DNA of 64,000 bases from Paenibacillus caseinilyticus. Its GTDB lineage: Bacteria > Bacillota > Bacilli > Paenibacillales > NBRC-103111. Shown here piece after piece: positions 16,709 through 27,711 of the stretch; the stretch's first letter is position 1, and every line of letters starts with the position of its first letter. The notes under the pieces are model-generated. The model did no database searches, was not told the DNA's origin, and saw nothing but the letters and a program-made list of their open reading frames with translations. The stretch is taken from contig NZ_JAQAGY010000028.1 in NCBI RefSeq assembly GCF_027533645.1, positions 27,912-91,911 of the forward strand, in the 5' to 3' direction. The position numbers and the translations under genes were made by a program.

Positions 16709-18217
16709 TTACGAGAACATGAACAGATCCTGCGTGAGCGAGAAGATGCTGTCAATATACCGAAGCACCACGTGCGGGATCAATCCCAGCACGAGACTGG
16801 CTCCGGCGCAAATCCACATCGTGATACCCAGCGGCAGGGGAATGCGAAGCTCTTTCGGTGCATCCTCGCTGCGCATGAACATTTGACGGATAAAGCCGAA
16901 GTAGTAGTAGAAAGACACTACGCTTGTGCCGATAAGCACAGCCGCCAGCCAGTAATGCTGGGTCTGCAGGGTGCCGAACATGATGTACAGCTTCCCGAAG
17001 AAGCCGCCCGAGAGCGGCAGGCCGGCCAGCGACAGGACGAGCAGAACCGCCGCGAAGGCTGTCCAAGGCGCCCGGTAATACAGTCCCGCCAGACCCTTCA
17101 TATCCGTACTCTCGCTAGAGCCTTCAATGACCATCAGGACGGCGAAGATCCCTACGTTCATGAACAGGTAAGCGATCAGATAGAACGCGAACTCCGAGAA
17201 GTTCGAGTAGTGCACGAGCGAGAACTGGGTGGCGATGGGCACGAGCAGATAACCCGAGTTCGCTACGCCTGAGTAGGCAAGCAGCCGCTTGATATTCGAC
17301 TGGCGCAGGGCGACGAAGTTGCCGACGATCATCGCGATCGCCGCCACTACCATTAGACTCAGCAGCACGTCCTCATGGAAGGCTTCGCCTCCGCCGAAGA
17401 CGGTATACATGACCCGGAACAAGATGGCAAAGGCAGCTGCCTTGGACACCACGGCAAGGTAAGCCGTTACCGGGGTGGGCGCGCCCTGGTATACATCCGG
17501 AGCCCACATATGGAACGGTGCTGCCGCTGCCTTAAAGCCAAAGCCGGCAAGCAGTAGGAAGAAGCTCAAATACATGAGCGGCAGCATGCCCTGTGAGGCT
17601 TCACCGAGTCCTGCACTGATCTCGGTTATCACCGTCGATCCAGTCATCCCGTAGAGGAACGACATCCCGTACAAGATGATCGCCGAGGAGATGCCCCCCA
17701 GCACAATGTACTTAAAAGCTCCCTCGTTCGACTGCAGATTCCGTTTGCGCATCGCCACGAGGATGTACGAAGTAATGCTGAGCAGCTCCAGACCGACGAA
17801 GAGCGTAATCAGTTCACCGGAGGAAGCCATGATCATACCGCCCAGAGTGGCCGGCAGAAGCAGATAGTAGAACTCGCCGAGATGCGGGATCTGTTCTTCC
17901 TTCACGGAGCCGATGCTCATGAAGGTGATGAGGCCCGCTCCCGTCAGGAGGACGAGCTTCAGGATATTCGCAAAATCATCGATCCGGTAGCTGAACTGCA
18001 GCAGCTGCTTCGGCTCGGCCGGATGGAGGAAGCCTATGACAAAGTAAGCCGAGAGCAGAATACTGAGAAGCGATAGCCATCCGAGCAGATGCCGGCTGGT
18101 CCCCTTCGGCAGAATCAGGTCTAATAGAGCCAGCACAACGCTGGCGGCGACCAAGGTCAGCTCCGGTGCGAGCAGGGCCAGGTCCGCGGCGGTGATTAAC
18201 GGTAATGTTGTGTCCAC
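16709..18217 (-). CDS. nuoN: NADH-quinone oxidoreductase subunit N
   Basis: A 502-residue antiporter-like membrane subunit with about 14 hydrophobic helices; it forms one of the three proton channels of complex I. The central LAGFGFKAAAAPFHMWAPDVYQGAP segment carries the key Lys and His region of the Proton_antipo_M domain, and NIKRLLAYSGVANSGYL is the second family motif. GTG at 18217 follows AGGGGGG. It is the last gene of the nuo operon, only 4 bp after nuoM, and is closed by a bidirectional terminator. Confidence 0.94.
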   Translation of the reverse strand: MDTTLPLITAADLALLAPELTLVAASVVLALLDLILPKGTSRHLLGWLSLLSILLSAYFVIGFLHPAEPKQLLQFSYRIDDFANILKLVLLTGAGLITFMSIGSVKEEQIPHLGEFYYLLLPATLGGMIMASSGELITLFVGLELLSITSYILVAMRKRNLQSNEGAFKYIVLGGISSAIILYGMSFLYGMTGSTVITEISAGLGEASQGMLPLMYLSFFLLLAGFGFKAAAAPFHMWAPDVYQGAPTPVTAYLAVVSKAAAFAILFRVMYTVFGGGEAFHEDVLLSLMVVAAIAMIVGNFVALRQSNIKRLLAYSGVANSGYLLVPIATQFSLVHYSNFSEFAFYLIAYLFMNVGIFAVLMVIEGSSESTDMKGLAGLYYRAPWTAFAAVLLVLSLAGLPLSGGFFGKLYIMFGTLQTQHYWLAAVLIGTSVVSFYYYFGFIRQMFMRSEDAPKELRIPLPLGITMWICAGASLVLGLIPHVVLRYIDSIFSLTQDLFMFS

Positions 18218-18221
18218 CGGT

Positions 18222-19848
18222 CTACCCCCCTATCTTCGCGACGCTGTGAATGAATTGGTCGAAACTGCTTACGGTTTGGTGCAGCGGCCCGCTCAGCACC
18301 GCCGGGTAGATCCCAAGCACAACAATGAAAGCAACTAAGGTGATCATCGGCACGGCTTCGATCAGCCGGGCATCGCGCATCTCCGGCAGTCCTGCAGGAA
18401 GCGGCCCGTACGTGATGCCGAGCACCCCGCGAAGCACGTAGACGGCAGCGAGGATAATGCCGAGCGCACCGACAGCGGTAATGACCGGATGCGACTCGAA
18501 CAACCCGAGGAACGCCAGGAATTCGCTGACGAAGCCTGACAGGCCGGGCAGGCCGAGCGACGCCATCCCCGCGACCAGCAGAATGCCGGAGATGAACGGG
18601 ATGCTCCGGGCGAGGCCCCCCAGGCTGCCAAGCTCTGTGGTTCCGGTCCGTTCGTAGATGCTTCCGACGAGGAGGAACATCAGGGCCGAGATCAGGCCGT
18701 GCGACACCAGCTGGAAGATCGCGCCTTCCAGGCCGATCACGTTGAACGCGGCGATGCCGACCAGCACGATCCCCATGTGGCTGATACTGGAGTAAGCCAG
18801 TACAAGCTTGAATTCCTTCTGAACGAAGGCGAGCACCGCGCCATACAGAATATTGATGACGCCAAGGACGGCCAGCACGCCGGCCCACGCTACCGCCTGC
18901 TGCGGAAAGAGCAGAATCCCGAAGCGGATGAGGCCGTAGGCGCCCATCTTGAGCAGGATGCCGGAGTGAATCATAACGATGGACGGCGGCGCTTCGGTAT
19001 GTACCTTGAGCATCCACGTATGGAATGGGAAGATCGGAAGCTTGATGCCGAACGCCACCAGCAGCAGGATGAACAGGGTCCACTTCATCGTATCGCTGAG
19101 GAAGAACGGATTGTTCCCTCCCGGATCGTTCTGGTTCACGTAGGACTGCGCATTCTGGAAGAGGTTCTCCGTGATGACGTTGAGGTCCCCCGAATAGTGA
19201 ATGGAAGCGGACGCTCCCCCCTCGGCTACCGTCTGGCTGAAGCCCGCCGTAGTGACCAGAATGAGGAAGGCGATCAGCATGATCGCGGAACCCAGACCGT
19301 TATAGATTAGGAACTTGTTCGCCGCCCGCTCCCGGTCCATGTATCCCCATATGCCGATCAGGAAGAACATCGGGATCAGCGTAACTTCGAAGAAGACGAA
19401 GAAGAGGAACAGATCCTGAGCCATGAACACGCCGAACATCCCCGTCTCCAGCAGCAGGAAGAGGATAAAATATGTTTTCCAACGCTTCTTGATATAGACG
19501 GAGGCGAGGGCAGCCATCAGCGCCACCAACGCTGTCAGGAACACGAGGGGCAGCGAGAGCCCGTCAACGGCCATGACATACTTGAACTCATAGAAGAAGG
19601 AGGCCAGACCGCTTAGATCCTGTACTTCCTTGTTCAGAGGCACGAGGATCCAGGGAACCTCCTCCTTGTACTGCATGCCCTCCAGGTTGGCATTAAAGTC
19701 ATAATACAGCCAGGCTGACAGGAGCAGCGGCACCAGGGTGGCGAGCACCGCTACGCTCTTGATCCACTGGCCTTGGGTTTTCGGTATGAACAGCAGCAGA
19801 AGCACACCGATGAGCGGCGAGAAGGCAATCAGGGACAAGATAGGCAAA

Positions 19849-19859
<11 letters not shown>
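18222..19859 (-). CDS. nuoM: NADH-quinone oxidoreductase subunit M
   Basis: A 545-residue antiporter-like subunit. FILLLVAFGIKLPIFPFHTW and the following LKVHTEAPPSIVMIHSGILL hold the proton-channel Lys/His residues; KEFKLVLAYSSISHMGIVLVG is the second conserved block. The acidic GLGSAIML / FFEVTLIPMFFLIGIWGYMDR segment holds the Glu and Arg contributed by subunit M. ATG at 19859 follows GGAAGGAGG; the gene overlaps nuoL by 11 bp, so translational coupling is likely. Acts in the membrane arm between NuoL and NuoN. Confidence 0.95.
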
Positions 19860-21741
<1,882 letters not shown>

Positions 21742-21802
21742 GAGCTTAAATCCTCCTCCGTGCTTACGATAAGCAACCGATTGCTGTTGTCGTAAGCGTA
21801 TC

Positions 21803-22120
21803 CTACCGCTTCATCGAATCCATCTCGTTCACATCCGTTGTCCCCTTGTTGCGGTATAAAGCGATCAGGATCGCAATGCCTACGGCAGCTTCCGCCGCAG
21901 CCACCGTAATGTTGAACAGGGAGAACATTTGTCCGGTCAGTCCGGGCCTCACGCCATACTTGGAGAAGGCGACCAAGTTCAGATTGACGCTGTTCAGCAT
22001 AAGCTCGATGGAGAGAAGGACAATGACGGCATTTTTTTTGGACAGCGCTCCATACAACCCGATGCAGAACAAGATCGCTGCCAGCGTTAGATAAGGTGTT
22101 GCCAATCCCGTTGTACCCAT
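21803..22120 (-). CDS. nuoK: NADH-quinone oxidoreductase subunit K
   Basis: A 105-residue subunit with three membrane helices. The conserved Glu in VIVLLSIELMLNSVNLNLVAF and the second acidic site in FNITVAAAEAAVGIAILIAL are the membrane carboxylates that relay proton pumping. Length is the usual 100-105 residues. The ATG at 22120 follows GGAGGACTAAC. It is 7 bp from nuoJ. Confidence 0.94.
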   Translation of the reverse strand: MGTTGLATPYLTLAAILFCIGLYGALSKKNAVIVLLSIELMLNSVNLNLVAFSKYGVRPGLTGQMFSLFNITVAAAEAAVGIAILIALYRNKGTTDVNEMDSMKR

Positions 22121-22127
22121 AGGCAGG

Positions 22128-22655
22128 TTAGTCCTCCTCTCTCTTGGCTACGACGATGGCACCAATGAAGGCCACCGTGAGCAGCACACTCATCAGCTCG
22201 AAGGGAATGACATGAGCCGAGAACAGCAGCTTGCCGATCTCCAGCGTATTGTCTGCCACCTGCGGGAACTCGCCGGCCGGAATTTCCGACTGCTGAATCG
22301 CATAGAAGATGACGCCGAACAAACCTGCTGCCCCGATGAAGAGCAGGACATTATGCCACGGCCGCTTCGGTTCTTCCTCTTCTTCCTTGGTATGCTTCGT
22401 CATCATTATCCCGAAGATCATGAGAATGGAGATGGCGCCGGCGTAGATCAAGATCTGTACTACAGCTACGAACTCCGCCTCGAGTACAATGTAGAGACCT
22501 GCCATCGACAAGAAGGTGAGCGCGAGCGCCAGTACCATATGAACGACCTTCGTAAAGGAGATCATGAAGATGGCTCCGCCGATCGCCAGGAGCGCACAGA
22601 AGAAGAAGGCTACATTCTCGCCGCTGGATAGAAACTCCGCCATGTTTCCGAACAT
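22128..22655 (-). CDS. nuoJ: NADH-quinone oxidoreductase subunit J
   Basis: A 175-residue subunit with five membrane helices. LALTFLSMAGLYIVLEAEFV and VQILIYAGAISILMIFGIMM are the family motifs, the latter including the pi-bulge helix seen in complex I structures. The C-terminal loop is acidic (HTKEEEEEPKRPW). The ATG at 22655 shares its A with the TAA of nuoI (TAATG), so the two genes are translationally coupled; an ATG further upstream at 22727 would overlap nuoI by 73 bases and is unlikely. Confidence 0.93.
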   Translation of the reverse strand: MFGNMAEFLSSGENVAFFFCALLAIGGAIFMISFTKVVHMVLALALTFLSMAGLYIVLEAEFVAVVQILIYAGAISILMIFGIMMTKHTKEEEEEPKRPWHNVLLFIGAAGLFGVIFYAIQQSEIPAGEFPQVADNTLEIGKLLFSAHVIPFELMSVLLTVAFIGAIVVAKREED

Positions 22656-23098
22656 TACTTCGCCCCGCCCTTCGGAAGCGCGGAGTTGTTCTCCTTGCGC
22701 ACATGGGTATTGTTTTCGTTCAGCCACTGCAGATTCTTGAAGAGGTCGTCGCGGCTGTAGGTCGACAGCTCAAAATTATTGGTCATGACGATCGCTTCCG
22801 TCGGGCATACCTCCGTGCAGAGGTCGCACAAAATGCAGATCTCGAAGTTGATGTCGTAGGTATCGATGACCTTCCCCTTCTTCTCGGGATCTGGATTCGG
22901 TTTGCCGATGAGATTGATGCATTCCGTAGGGCAGATCCGGGCGCACTGGTTGCAGACAATGCATTTCTCCGGATCAAAGTGCTGGATCCCCCGGAACCGG
23001 TCCGGCAGCTCCAGCGGAACGTCAGGATAGGCATAGGTTATTTTCTTCTGGGTCATGCTCTTCAAGGTAATGCCGAGTCCCTTCACGATGCCTTTCAT
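22655..23098 (-). CDS. nuoI: NADH-quinone oxidoreductase subunit I
   Basis: A 147-residue ferredoxin-like subunit of the peripheral arm. Two [4Fe-4S] motifs are complete: CIVCNQCARICP and CILCDLCTEVCP; they carry electrons (N6a/N6b) to NuoB. FRGIQHFDPEKC is the usual lead-in. ATG at 23098 follows AAAGGGGGAG by six bases; open sequence extends upstream into nuoH but has no homology to the family. Slightly shorter than the E. coli subunit. Confidence 0.95.
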   Translation of the reverse strand: MKGIVKGLGITLKSMTQKKITYAYPDVPLELPDRFRGIQHFDPEKCIVCNQCARICPTECINLIGKPNPDPEKKGKVIDTYDINFEICILCDLCTEVCPTEAIVMTNNFELSTYSRDDLFKNLQWLNENNTHVRKENNSALPKGGAK

Positions 23099-23148
23099 AT
23101 CCAACTCCCCCTTTCGTAAGCTGTCTGGGCTGCCGGCGCAGCCGTTTC

Positions 23149-24156
23149 TTACATCGCGATGGCCATATACAAGGCTGTCACGAAAATATTCACGAGCGCG
23201 AGCGGCAGCAGCACCTTCCAACCAAGCCCCATCAGTTGGTCCACCCGGACGCGGGGGAGAGTCGCACGCAGCCAGAACAGGAAGAACACGATGAACGAGA
23301 ACTTGAGCAGGAACCAAACAATGCCCGGGATGAAATCAAGGAATGGCAGAGGCGCATGCCAGCCGCCAAGGAACAGCGTGGTCGTCAATCCGGCAATTGC
23401 GAATACATAGACATACTCCGCCAGCATGAAGAAAGCGAAACGGAAGCCGCTGTACTCCACATGATAGCCCGCAACCAGCTCGGACTCCGCTTCCGGCAGG
23501 TCGAATGGGGTCCGGTTCAGCTCGGACACAGCAGCAATAGCGAATACCCCAAAGCCGATAATCTGTGGAAGGAAGTTCCAGTGCCAGAACCCGCCGGCCT
23601 GCCCCTCCACGATCGTATGGAGATTCATGCTTCCGGTCATCATGACAATGCCGATGATCGAGATAACGAGCGGAATCTCATAGGAAATCATCTGTGCCGC
23701 GGAACGCATGCCTCCAAGCAGTGCGTACTTATTGTTGGAAGCCCAGCCCCCGAGCACAATCCCGATCGTCGAGATCCCGGAGAGTGCGACATAGAACAGC
23801 ACGCCCACATTGAGGGAACTGGAGATCAGCCGGTCCGTGAACGGAATGGCGGCAATGACTGTGAAGGCGGGAATGAACGTAAGAACCGGCGCAAGAATGA
23901 AGAGACTCCTCTCTGCCTTGCGCGGAATCGTATCCTCTTTGATGAGCAGCTTCGTTACGTCCGCCACGCTCTGCAGCAAACCGAGCGGCCCTACACGGTT
24001 CGGTCCGATCCGCAGCTGCATCCATCCAATCACTTTCCGCTCGAAGTAGATCGCATACGTAACGAAGCCCAGTACGACGAGCAGCATGACGACGCCCCAA
24101 GCTAGAAAAATCATAAAATTGGTAAGCGTCAACGACTCCTGCAGGAGTTCCGGCAT
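23149..24156 (-). CDS. nuoH: NADH-quinone oxidoreductase subunit H
   Basis: A 335-residue membrane subunit with eight helices that forms much of the quinone cavity. Signatures: FERKVIGWMQLRIGPNRVGP, LLQSVADVTKLLIKED, SELNRTPFDLPEAESELVAG and RATLPRVRVDQLMGLGWKVL. The acidic residues in the PEAESELVAGYHVEYSG loop are the proton-coupling cluster. The ATG shares its A with the TGA stop of nuoD (TGATG). Confidence 0.95.
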   Translation of the reverse strand: MPELLQESLTLTNFMIFLAWGVVMLLVVLGFVTYAIYFERKVIGWMQLRIGPNRVGPLGLLQSVADVTKLLIKEDTIPRKAERSLFILAPVLTFIPAFTVIAAIPFTDRLISSSLNVGVLFYVALSGISTIGIVLGGWASNNKYALLGGMRSAAQMISYEIPLVISIIGIVMMTGSMNLHTIVEGQAGGFWHWNFLPQIIGFGVFAIAAVSELNRTPFDLPEAESELVAGYHVEYSGFRFAFFMLAEYVYVFAIAGLTTTLFLGGWHAPLPFLDFIPGIVWFLLKFSFIVFFLFWLRATLPRVRVDQLMGLGWKVLLPLALVNIFVTALYMAIAM

Positions 24157-25259
24157 CAGCAGTCCACCTCCCCGACGACGATATCAATGCCTCCTAGAAT
24201 AGTGATGAGATTGGTCATCGTCTCGCCCACAAGCAGCTTCGGAAGAATCTGCAGGTTGACGAACGACGGACGCCTGAACTTCAGCCTGTACGGCTTATCC
24301 TTGCCCTTGGAGATTAGATGGACTCCAATCTCTCCGCGCGGGGATTCGATGGCAGCATACACTTCGCCTTCGGCCGGCCTGAGCACCCGGGGCACCTTAC
24401 CCATGATCTCGCCTTCCGCCGGGAACTGCTCCATCGCCTGTTCCAGGATGCGCAGCGACTGGCTGATCTCTTCGAGACGCAGCAGGTACCGGGCGTAACA
24501 ATCGCCCACCGTACTCGTTGGTACGTCGAATTGAAACCGGTCGTACAAGCTGTACGGCTGGGTTTTGCGGATATCCCAGTCCACGCCGGTGCAGCGCAGA
24601 TTCGCTCCGCTCAGTCCATAGGCGATAGCCGTCTCGGCATCGTACTTCCCGACGCCCTTGATCCGGGCAAGGAAGATCTCATTGCCGCTGACAAGCTCGT
24701 GATATTCGTCCAGCTTGCCGCGCATATAAGGGATGAAGTCCCGTACCTTCTGGAGCCAGCCTTCCGGCGCGTCCCATTTGACTCCGCCGACCCGCATGTA
24801 GTTGTAGGTCAACCGGGCGCCACACAGCTCATTGAAAAGATTGATGATAATCTCCCTATCCCGGAAGGCGTACAAGAAGGGACTCATCGCCCCAATGTCG
24901 AGCAGATAGGTTCCCCACCACACCATGTGGCTTGCAATACGCTGCAGCTCCATTACAACCAGACGCAGGAACTCCGCCCGTTCGGGAATCTCCAGCCCCA
25001 TCAGTTTCTCCACCGCATGAACCAAGACATAGTTATTTGTCATGGCCGACACGTAATCCATCCTGTCCGTGTAAGGTATGATTTGGGTATAGGTCAAGTT
25101 CTCCGCCAGCTTCTCTGTGCCGCGGTGCAGGTAGCCCATCACCGGAATGGCTTCGGTGATGATCTCACCGTCCAGCTTCACGATAATCCGGAATACGCCG
25201 TGCGTACTCGGATGCTGCGGACCTACGTTCAGCAGCAGTTCTTCCGTTCGAATGGCCAA
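24156..25259 (-). CDS. nuoD: NADH-quinone oxidoreductase subunit D
   Basis: A 367-residue 49-kDa-type subunit that lines the quinone site. NVGPQHPSTHGVFRIIVKLD contains the quinone-contacting His, and YLHRGTEKLAENLTY, MERRI-like EFLRLVVMELQRIASHMVWW and SPRGEIGVHLISKG follow the NiFe-hydrogenase-derived fold. It is not fused to NuoC. ATG at 25259 follows GGAGC; the gap to nuoC is 6 bp. Confidence 0.95.
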   Translation of the reverse strand: MAIRTEELLLNVGPQHPSTHGVFRIIVKLDGEIITEAIPVMGYLHRGTEKLAENLTYTQIIPYTDRMDYVSAMTNNYVLVHAVEKLMGLEIPERAEFLRLVVMELQRIASHMVWWGTYLLDIGAMSPFLYAFRDREIIINLFNELCGARLTYNYMRVGGVKWDAPEGWLQKVRDFIPYMRGKLDEYHELVSGNEIFLARIKGVGKYDAETAIAYGLSGANLRCTGVDWDIRKTQPYSLYDRFQFDVPTSTVGDCYARYLLRLEEISQSLRILEQAMEQFPAEGEIMGKVPRVLRPAEGEVYAAIESPRGEIGVHLISKGKDKPYRLKFRRPSFVNLQILPKLLVGETMTNLITILGGIDIVVGEVDC

Positions 25260-25265
25260 GCTCCA

Positions 25266-26432
25266 TTACACCTCCGGGTCGATCGGCTCATAGTCTTTGC
25301 GCAGGGGATGGCCTACCCAGTCATCAGCCATCATGATACGGCGCAGGTCGGGATGTCCCGGAAAATCAATACCGAACAGGTCATAGATCTCCCGTTCGTT
25401 CCAATCGGCTGTTGGAAAAATCGGTGTAATCGAAGGAACGGAAGGTGTCTGGCGATCGGTCTTTACCTTGAAGCAGTAGTCCTGCTTATGGTCCAGAGAG
25501 ATCAGATGATAGACCACTTCCATATGGGTTTCCATATCGACCCCCGAGACATTGCGCAGATAGTTCAGCTCCAGCTCCGGATGGGTGCGCAGCATCGCTG
25601 CGGTATCCGGCCAAGCCTCGGCCTGGATAGATACGGTCGGGATGTGCCCGCCCTTCTCATTGACTACGGCATCCTCCACGATGCCTTCGCGGAACTCCTT
25701 CAAGATCGCCGTCAGCCGGTCAAGCAGCGGCTGCTTCGGCGATGGCTCCTTCGGCGCCTCAGGCTCCGCCCCTTCCGTCTTCGCGGCCCGCGCGCTAGCC
25801 CGGGCGGCTCTTGCCTCGGCGGCCGCCTTGGCCTTCGCCTCCTTGTCAGCGTCGGTCGGCGCCGCCGCTTCCGCTGCCGGCGCATCGCCCGCCTCGGCCG
25901 TTTGCGCAGCCTTCGCAGCCAGGCGCGCGGCCCGAGCCTCGGCGGCCGCCTTCACCTTCGCCTCGCGCTCGGCGTCGGCATCGCCCTTCGGCGCATCGGC
26001 CGGCGGCTCGCCTGCCGCTTCCGCCTTCGGCACGTCGGCGTAACCGCCCGGCGGTTCGCCGGCTCCGCCCGCTTTGGCGAGCTCAGCGCCTTCCACCACA
26101 CGCGGCTCTTCGCTCATCGGCGCCGCCTTCCTGCCGGGCGTCGTCTCACCTTGCCGCTCTCCGCCTTCCTCCGGCTCCCCGAAGGCTCGGCCTTCCGACG
26201 CCGGATCGACGCTCCCGGCCTTTTGACCCCCCGGCTTCTCATGCTCGGGAGCTCCCTTTTCTTCCCGCACCTTCGTATTACCAGCGGTATCCTCTGCCGT
26301 TACGAACCCTCCGCCCTCTGCGGTATATCCAAGCCCTGAATCGGCCTTTGTATCGGCCTCTTTATTGTCCTTATGGTCGGCTTTGCTTTCGGCCTTCTCT
26401 CCGTCCTTCTGTTGTTTGTCCTCATCGCTCAT
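25266..26432 (-). CDS. nuoC: NADH-quinone oxidoreductase subunit C with long disordered N-terminal extension
   Basis: A 388-residue protein in which only about 235-388 is the 30-kDa NuoC domain: LNYLRNVSGVDMETHMEVVY, then FPTADWNEREIYDLFGIDF, the family signature, and HPDLRRIMMADDWVGHPLRK. Residues 1-232 are hydrophilic and dominated by Ala, Glu, Lys, Gly and Pro, with a duplicated helical unit KAKAAAEARAAR (about 157-176 and 198-217). Such a tail is not needed for the core enzyme and is likely disordered or coiled-coil. The gene overlaps nuoB by 4 bp (ATGA). The tail has a strong GC bias that opens long frames on the other strand. Confidence 0.93.
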   Translation of the reverse strand: MSDEDKQQKDGEKAESKADHKDNKEADTKADSGLGYTAEGGGFVTAEDTAGNTKVREEKGAPEHEKPGGQKAGSVDPASEGRAFGEPEEGGERQGETTPGRKAAPMSEEPRVVEGAELAKAGGAGEPPGGYADVPKAEAAGEPPADAPKGDADAEREAKVKAAAEARAARLAAKAAQTAEAGDAPAAEAAAPTDADKEAKAKAAAEARAARASARAAKTEGAEPEAPKEPSPKQPLLDRLTAILKEFREGIVEDAVVNEKGGHIPTVSIQAEAWPDTAAMLRTHPELELNYLRNVSGVDMETHMEVVYHLISLDHKQDYCFKVKTDRQTPSVPSITPIFPTADWNEREIYDLFGIDFPGHPDLRRIMMADDWVGHPLRKDYEPIDPEV

Positions 26433-26947
26433 CGGCTGGTCACCTGCTTACCGGTTTTGGCTTCATAGCGGATTTTTTCCTGCAGCTTATTGATCCCATA
26501 AATCAGAGCAGCGGGATTCGGCGGGCATCCCGGGATATAGACGTCGACCGGTACGACTTGATCCACGCCTTTCACAACAGCATACGATTTGACGTAGGGG
26601 CCGCCCGCCGTAGCACAGGATCCCATAGCAATGACCCACTTGGGTTCTGGCATTTGCTCGTACAGCCGGCGAAGCAGCGGAGCCATTTTCTTCGTTACCG
26701 TGCCGGCCACGATCATTACGTCCGATTGACGTGGGGAAGTCCGGAAGATCACGCCGAATCGGTCCAAGTCATAATGAGACGCCCCTGTTCCCATCATTTC
26801 GATCGCACAGCAGGCCAGTCCGAACGTAAGCGGCCAGAGCGAGTTGCTTCGTGCCCACGCCTTCACCTGCTCCAATGTCGTCATGAATACGTTGCGGTCG
26901 AGCTCCTGTCGCTCTTCCGGAGATATATTTTCTAGATTGAAGTCCAT
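26429..26947 (-). CDS. nuoB: NADH-quinone oxidoreductase subunit B
   Basis: A 172-residue subunit that binds cluster N2, the electron donor to quinone. The four Cys ligands are visible: the adjacent pair in GLACCAIEMMG, one in MGSCATAGGPY and one in IPGCPPNPAALIYG. ATG at 26947 (MDFNLENISPEER) is preferred; an upstream in-frame start would sit within nuoA. It overlaps nuoA by 16 bp and nuoC by 4 bp. Confidence 0.95.
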   Translation of the reverse strand: MDFNLENISPEERQELDRNVFMTTLEQVKAWARSNSLWPLTFGLACCAIEMMGTGASHYDLDRFGVIFRTSPRQSDVMIVAGTVTKKMAPLLRRLYEQMPEPKWVIAMGSCATAGGPYVKSYAVVKGVDQVVPVDVYIPGCPPNPAALIYGINKLQEKIRYEAKTGKQVTSR

Positions 26948-27297
26948 TGCAGCACCTTCTTCTTCCAGGCATAAAGTAAGCCTATGATGAGCAGACCGAC
27001 GAATATACACATCTCCACAAGCGCAAACAAGCCTAATTGCTTATAAGCAACGGCCCACGGATACAAGAACACGGTTTCCACGTCGAAGATGACAAACATC
27101 AGCGCGAAAAGATAGTAGCGGATGTTGAAGCGGACTTGTCCTTCGCCCACGGGCTCGTTACCGCTTTCATAGGTAGTATACTTTTCTTCTACAGGCTTGT
27201 GGGGCCGCAGCAGCCGACCAAATGTAAGCGCTACAACCGGAAGCAATACGCCTAAGAAGAGAAATATCGTTACGACCACGTAGTTATTGAAGTACAT
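26932..27297 (-). CDS. nuoA: NADH-quinone oxidoreductase subunit A
   Basis: A 121-residue membrane subunit with three helices and the loop YTTYESGNEPVGEGQVRFNI, followed by RYYLFALMFVIFDVETVFLY, the classical NuoA signature. First gene of nuoABCDHIJKLMN. The ATG at 27297 lies 13 bases after GGAGG, a somewhat long spacing, but no better start codon fits the family N-terminus. The operon contains no nuoE, nuoF or nuoG, so the NADH-oxidising module is missing and the electron donor is unknown. Confidence 0.94.
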   Translation of the reverse strand: MYFNNYVVVTIFLFLGVLLPVVALTFGRLLRPHKPVEEKYTTYESGNEPVGEGQVRFNIRYYLFALMFVIFDVETVFLYPWAVAYKQLGLFALVEMCIFVGLLIIGLLYAWKKKVLQWTSI

Positions 27298-27455
27298 CGT
27301 GAACGAACCGCCTCCTTCTATGTAGTTTGAACATTGTACAGATGCGGCCTTCTCCATACCGCACATCGAAGCTTGGTCTGCCGTCGTCGATGCAACGAAA
27401 GCTGCCTTCAATCTTGTTTGAATATTCGGATCTTTTGTTAATATATGCCTCTCCA

Positions 27456-27485
27456 ATTATAACAAATGCCATTTGGGGTGTCTAA
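27456..27485 (-). promoter_or_regulatory. Sigma-A promoter of the nuo operon
   Basis: Minus strand: TTAGAC (27480-27485), 18-bp spacer, TATAAT (27456-27461). It predicts a leader of about 150 nt before nuoA. The interval 27490-27638 contains AT-rich sequence and no gene. Confidence 0.6.
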
Positions 27486-27627
27486 CATTTTCAGGAAATA
27501 CGGCCCCGACGCTATGACAATTCTACCTATCCAGACTTATGTCCACATTAGGTTGTGCAATATATACCAAAGCCATACATGTCTTTATTAGAACCAGGCC
27601 ATACGTTTGATATTTTGATAAATAAGT

Positions 27628-27652
27628 TAACATTTTAATGTTAGCGCTTTCT
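27628..27652. promoter_or_regulatory. Candidate cre (CcpA) site with adjoining inverted repeat
   Basis: TGTTAGCGCTTTCT (27639-27652) fits the catabolite-response consensus TGWAARCGYTWNCW at 13 of 14 positions. It abuts a perfect 7-bp inverted repeat TAACATT/AATGTTA (27628-27643). It lies between the atp terminator and the nuo promoter, about 155 bp upstream of the latter. Confidence 0.45.
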
Positions 27653-27657
27653 TTAAG

Positions 27658-27689
27658 ATGAAAAGAAAAGGCGGGAAGCTCCTCCCGCC
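27658..27689 (-). terminator. Intrinsic terminator of the atp operon
   Basis: GGCGGGAGG pairs with CTTCCCGCC on the minus strand, followed by TTTTCTTTTC. It stands 22 bp past the atpC stop codon. Confidence 0.9.
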
Positions 27690-27711
27690 ATTGCTGAACT
27701 GCATTCAAATA

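Noticed and set aside
25811..26935. 374-codon plus-strand frame rich in Arg and Pro opposite nuoC and nuoB
   Set aside because: It is the complement of the Ala/Glu-rich NuoC tail; composition alone explains its openness.
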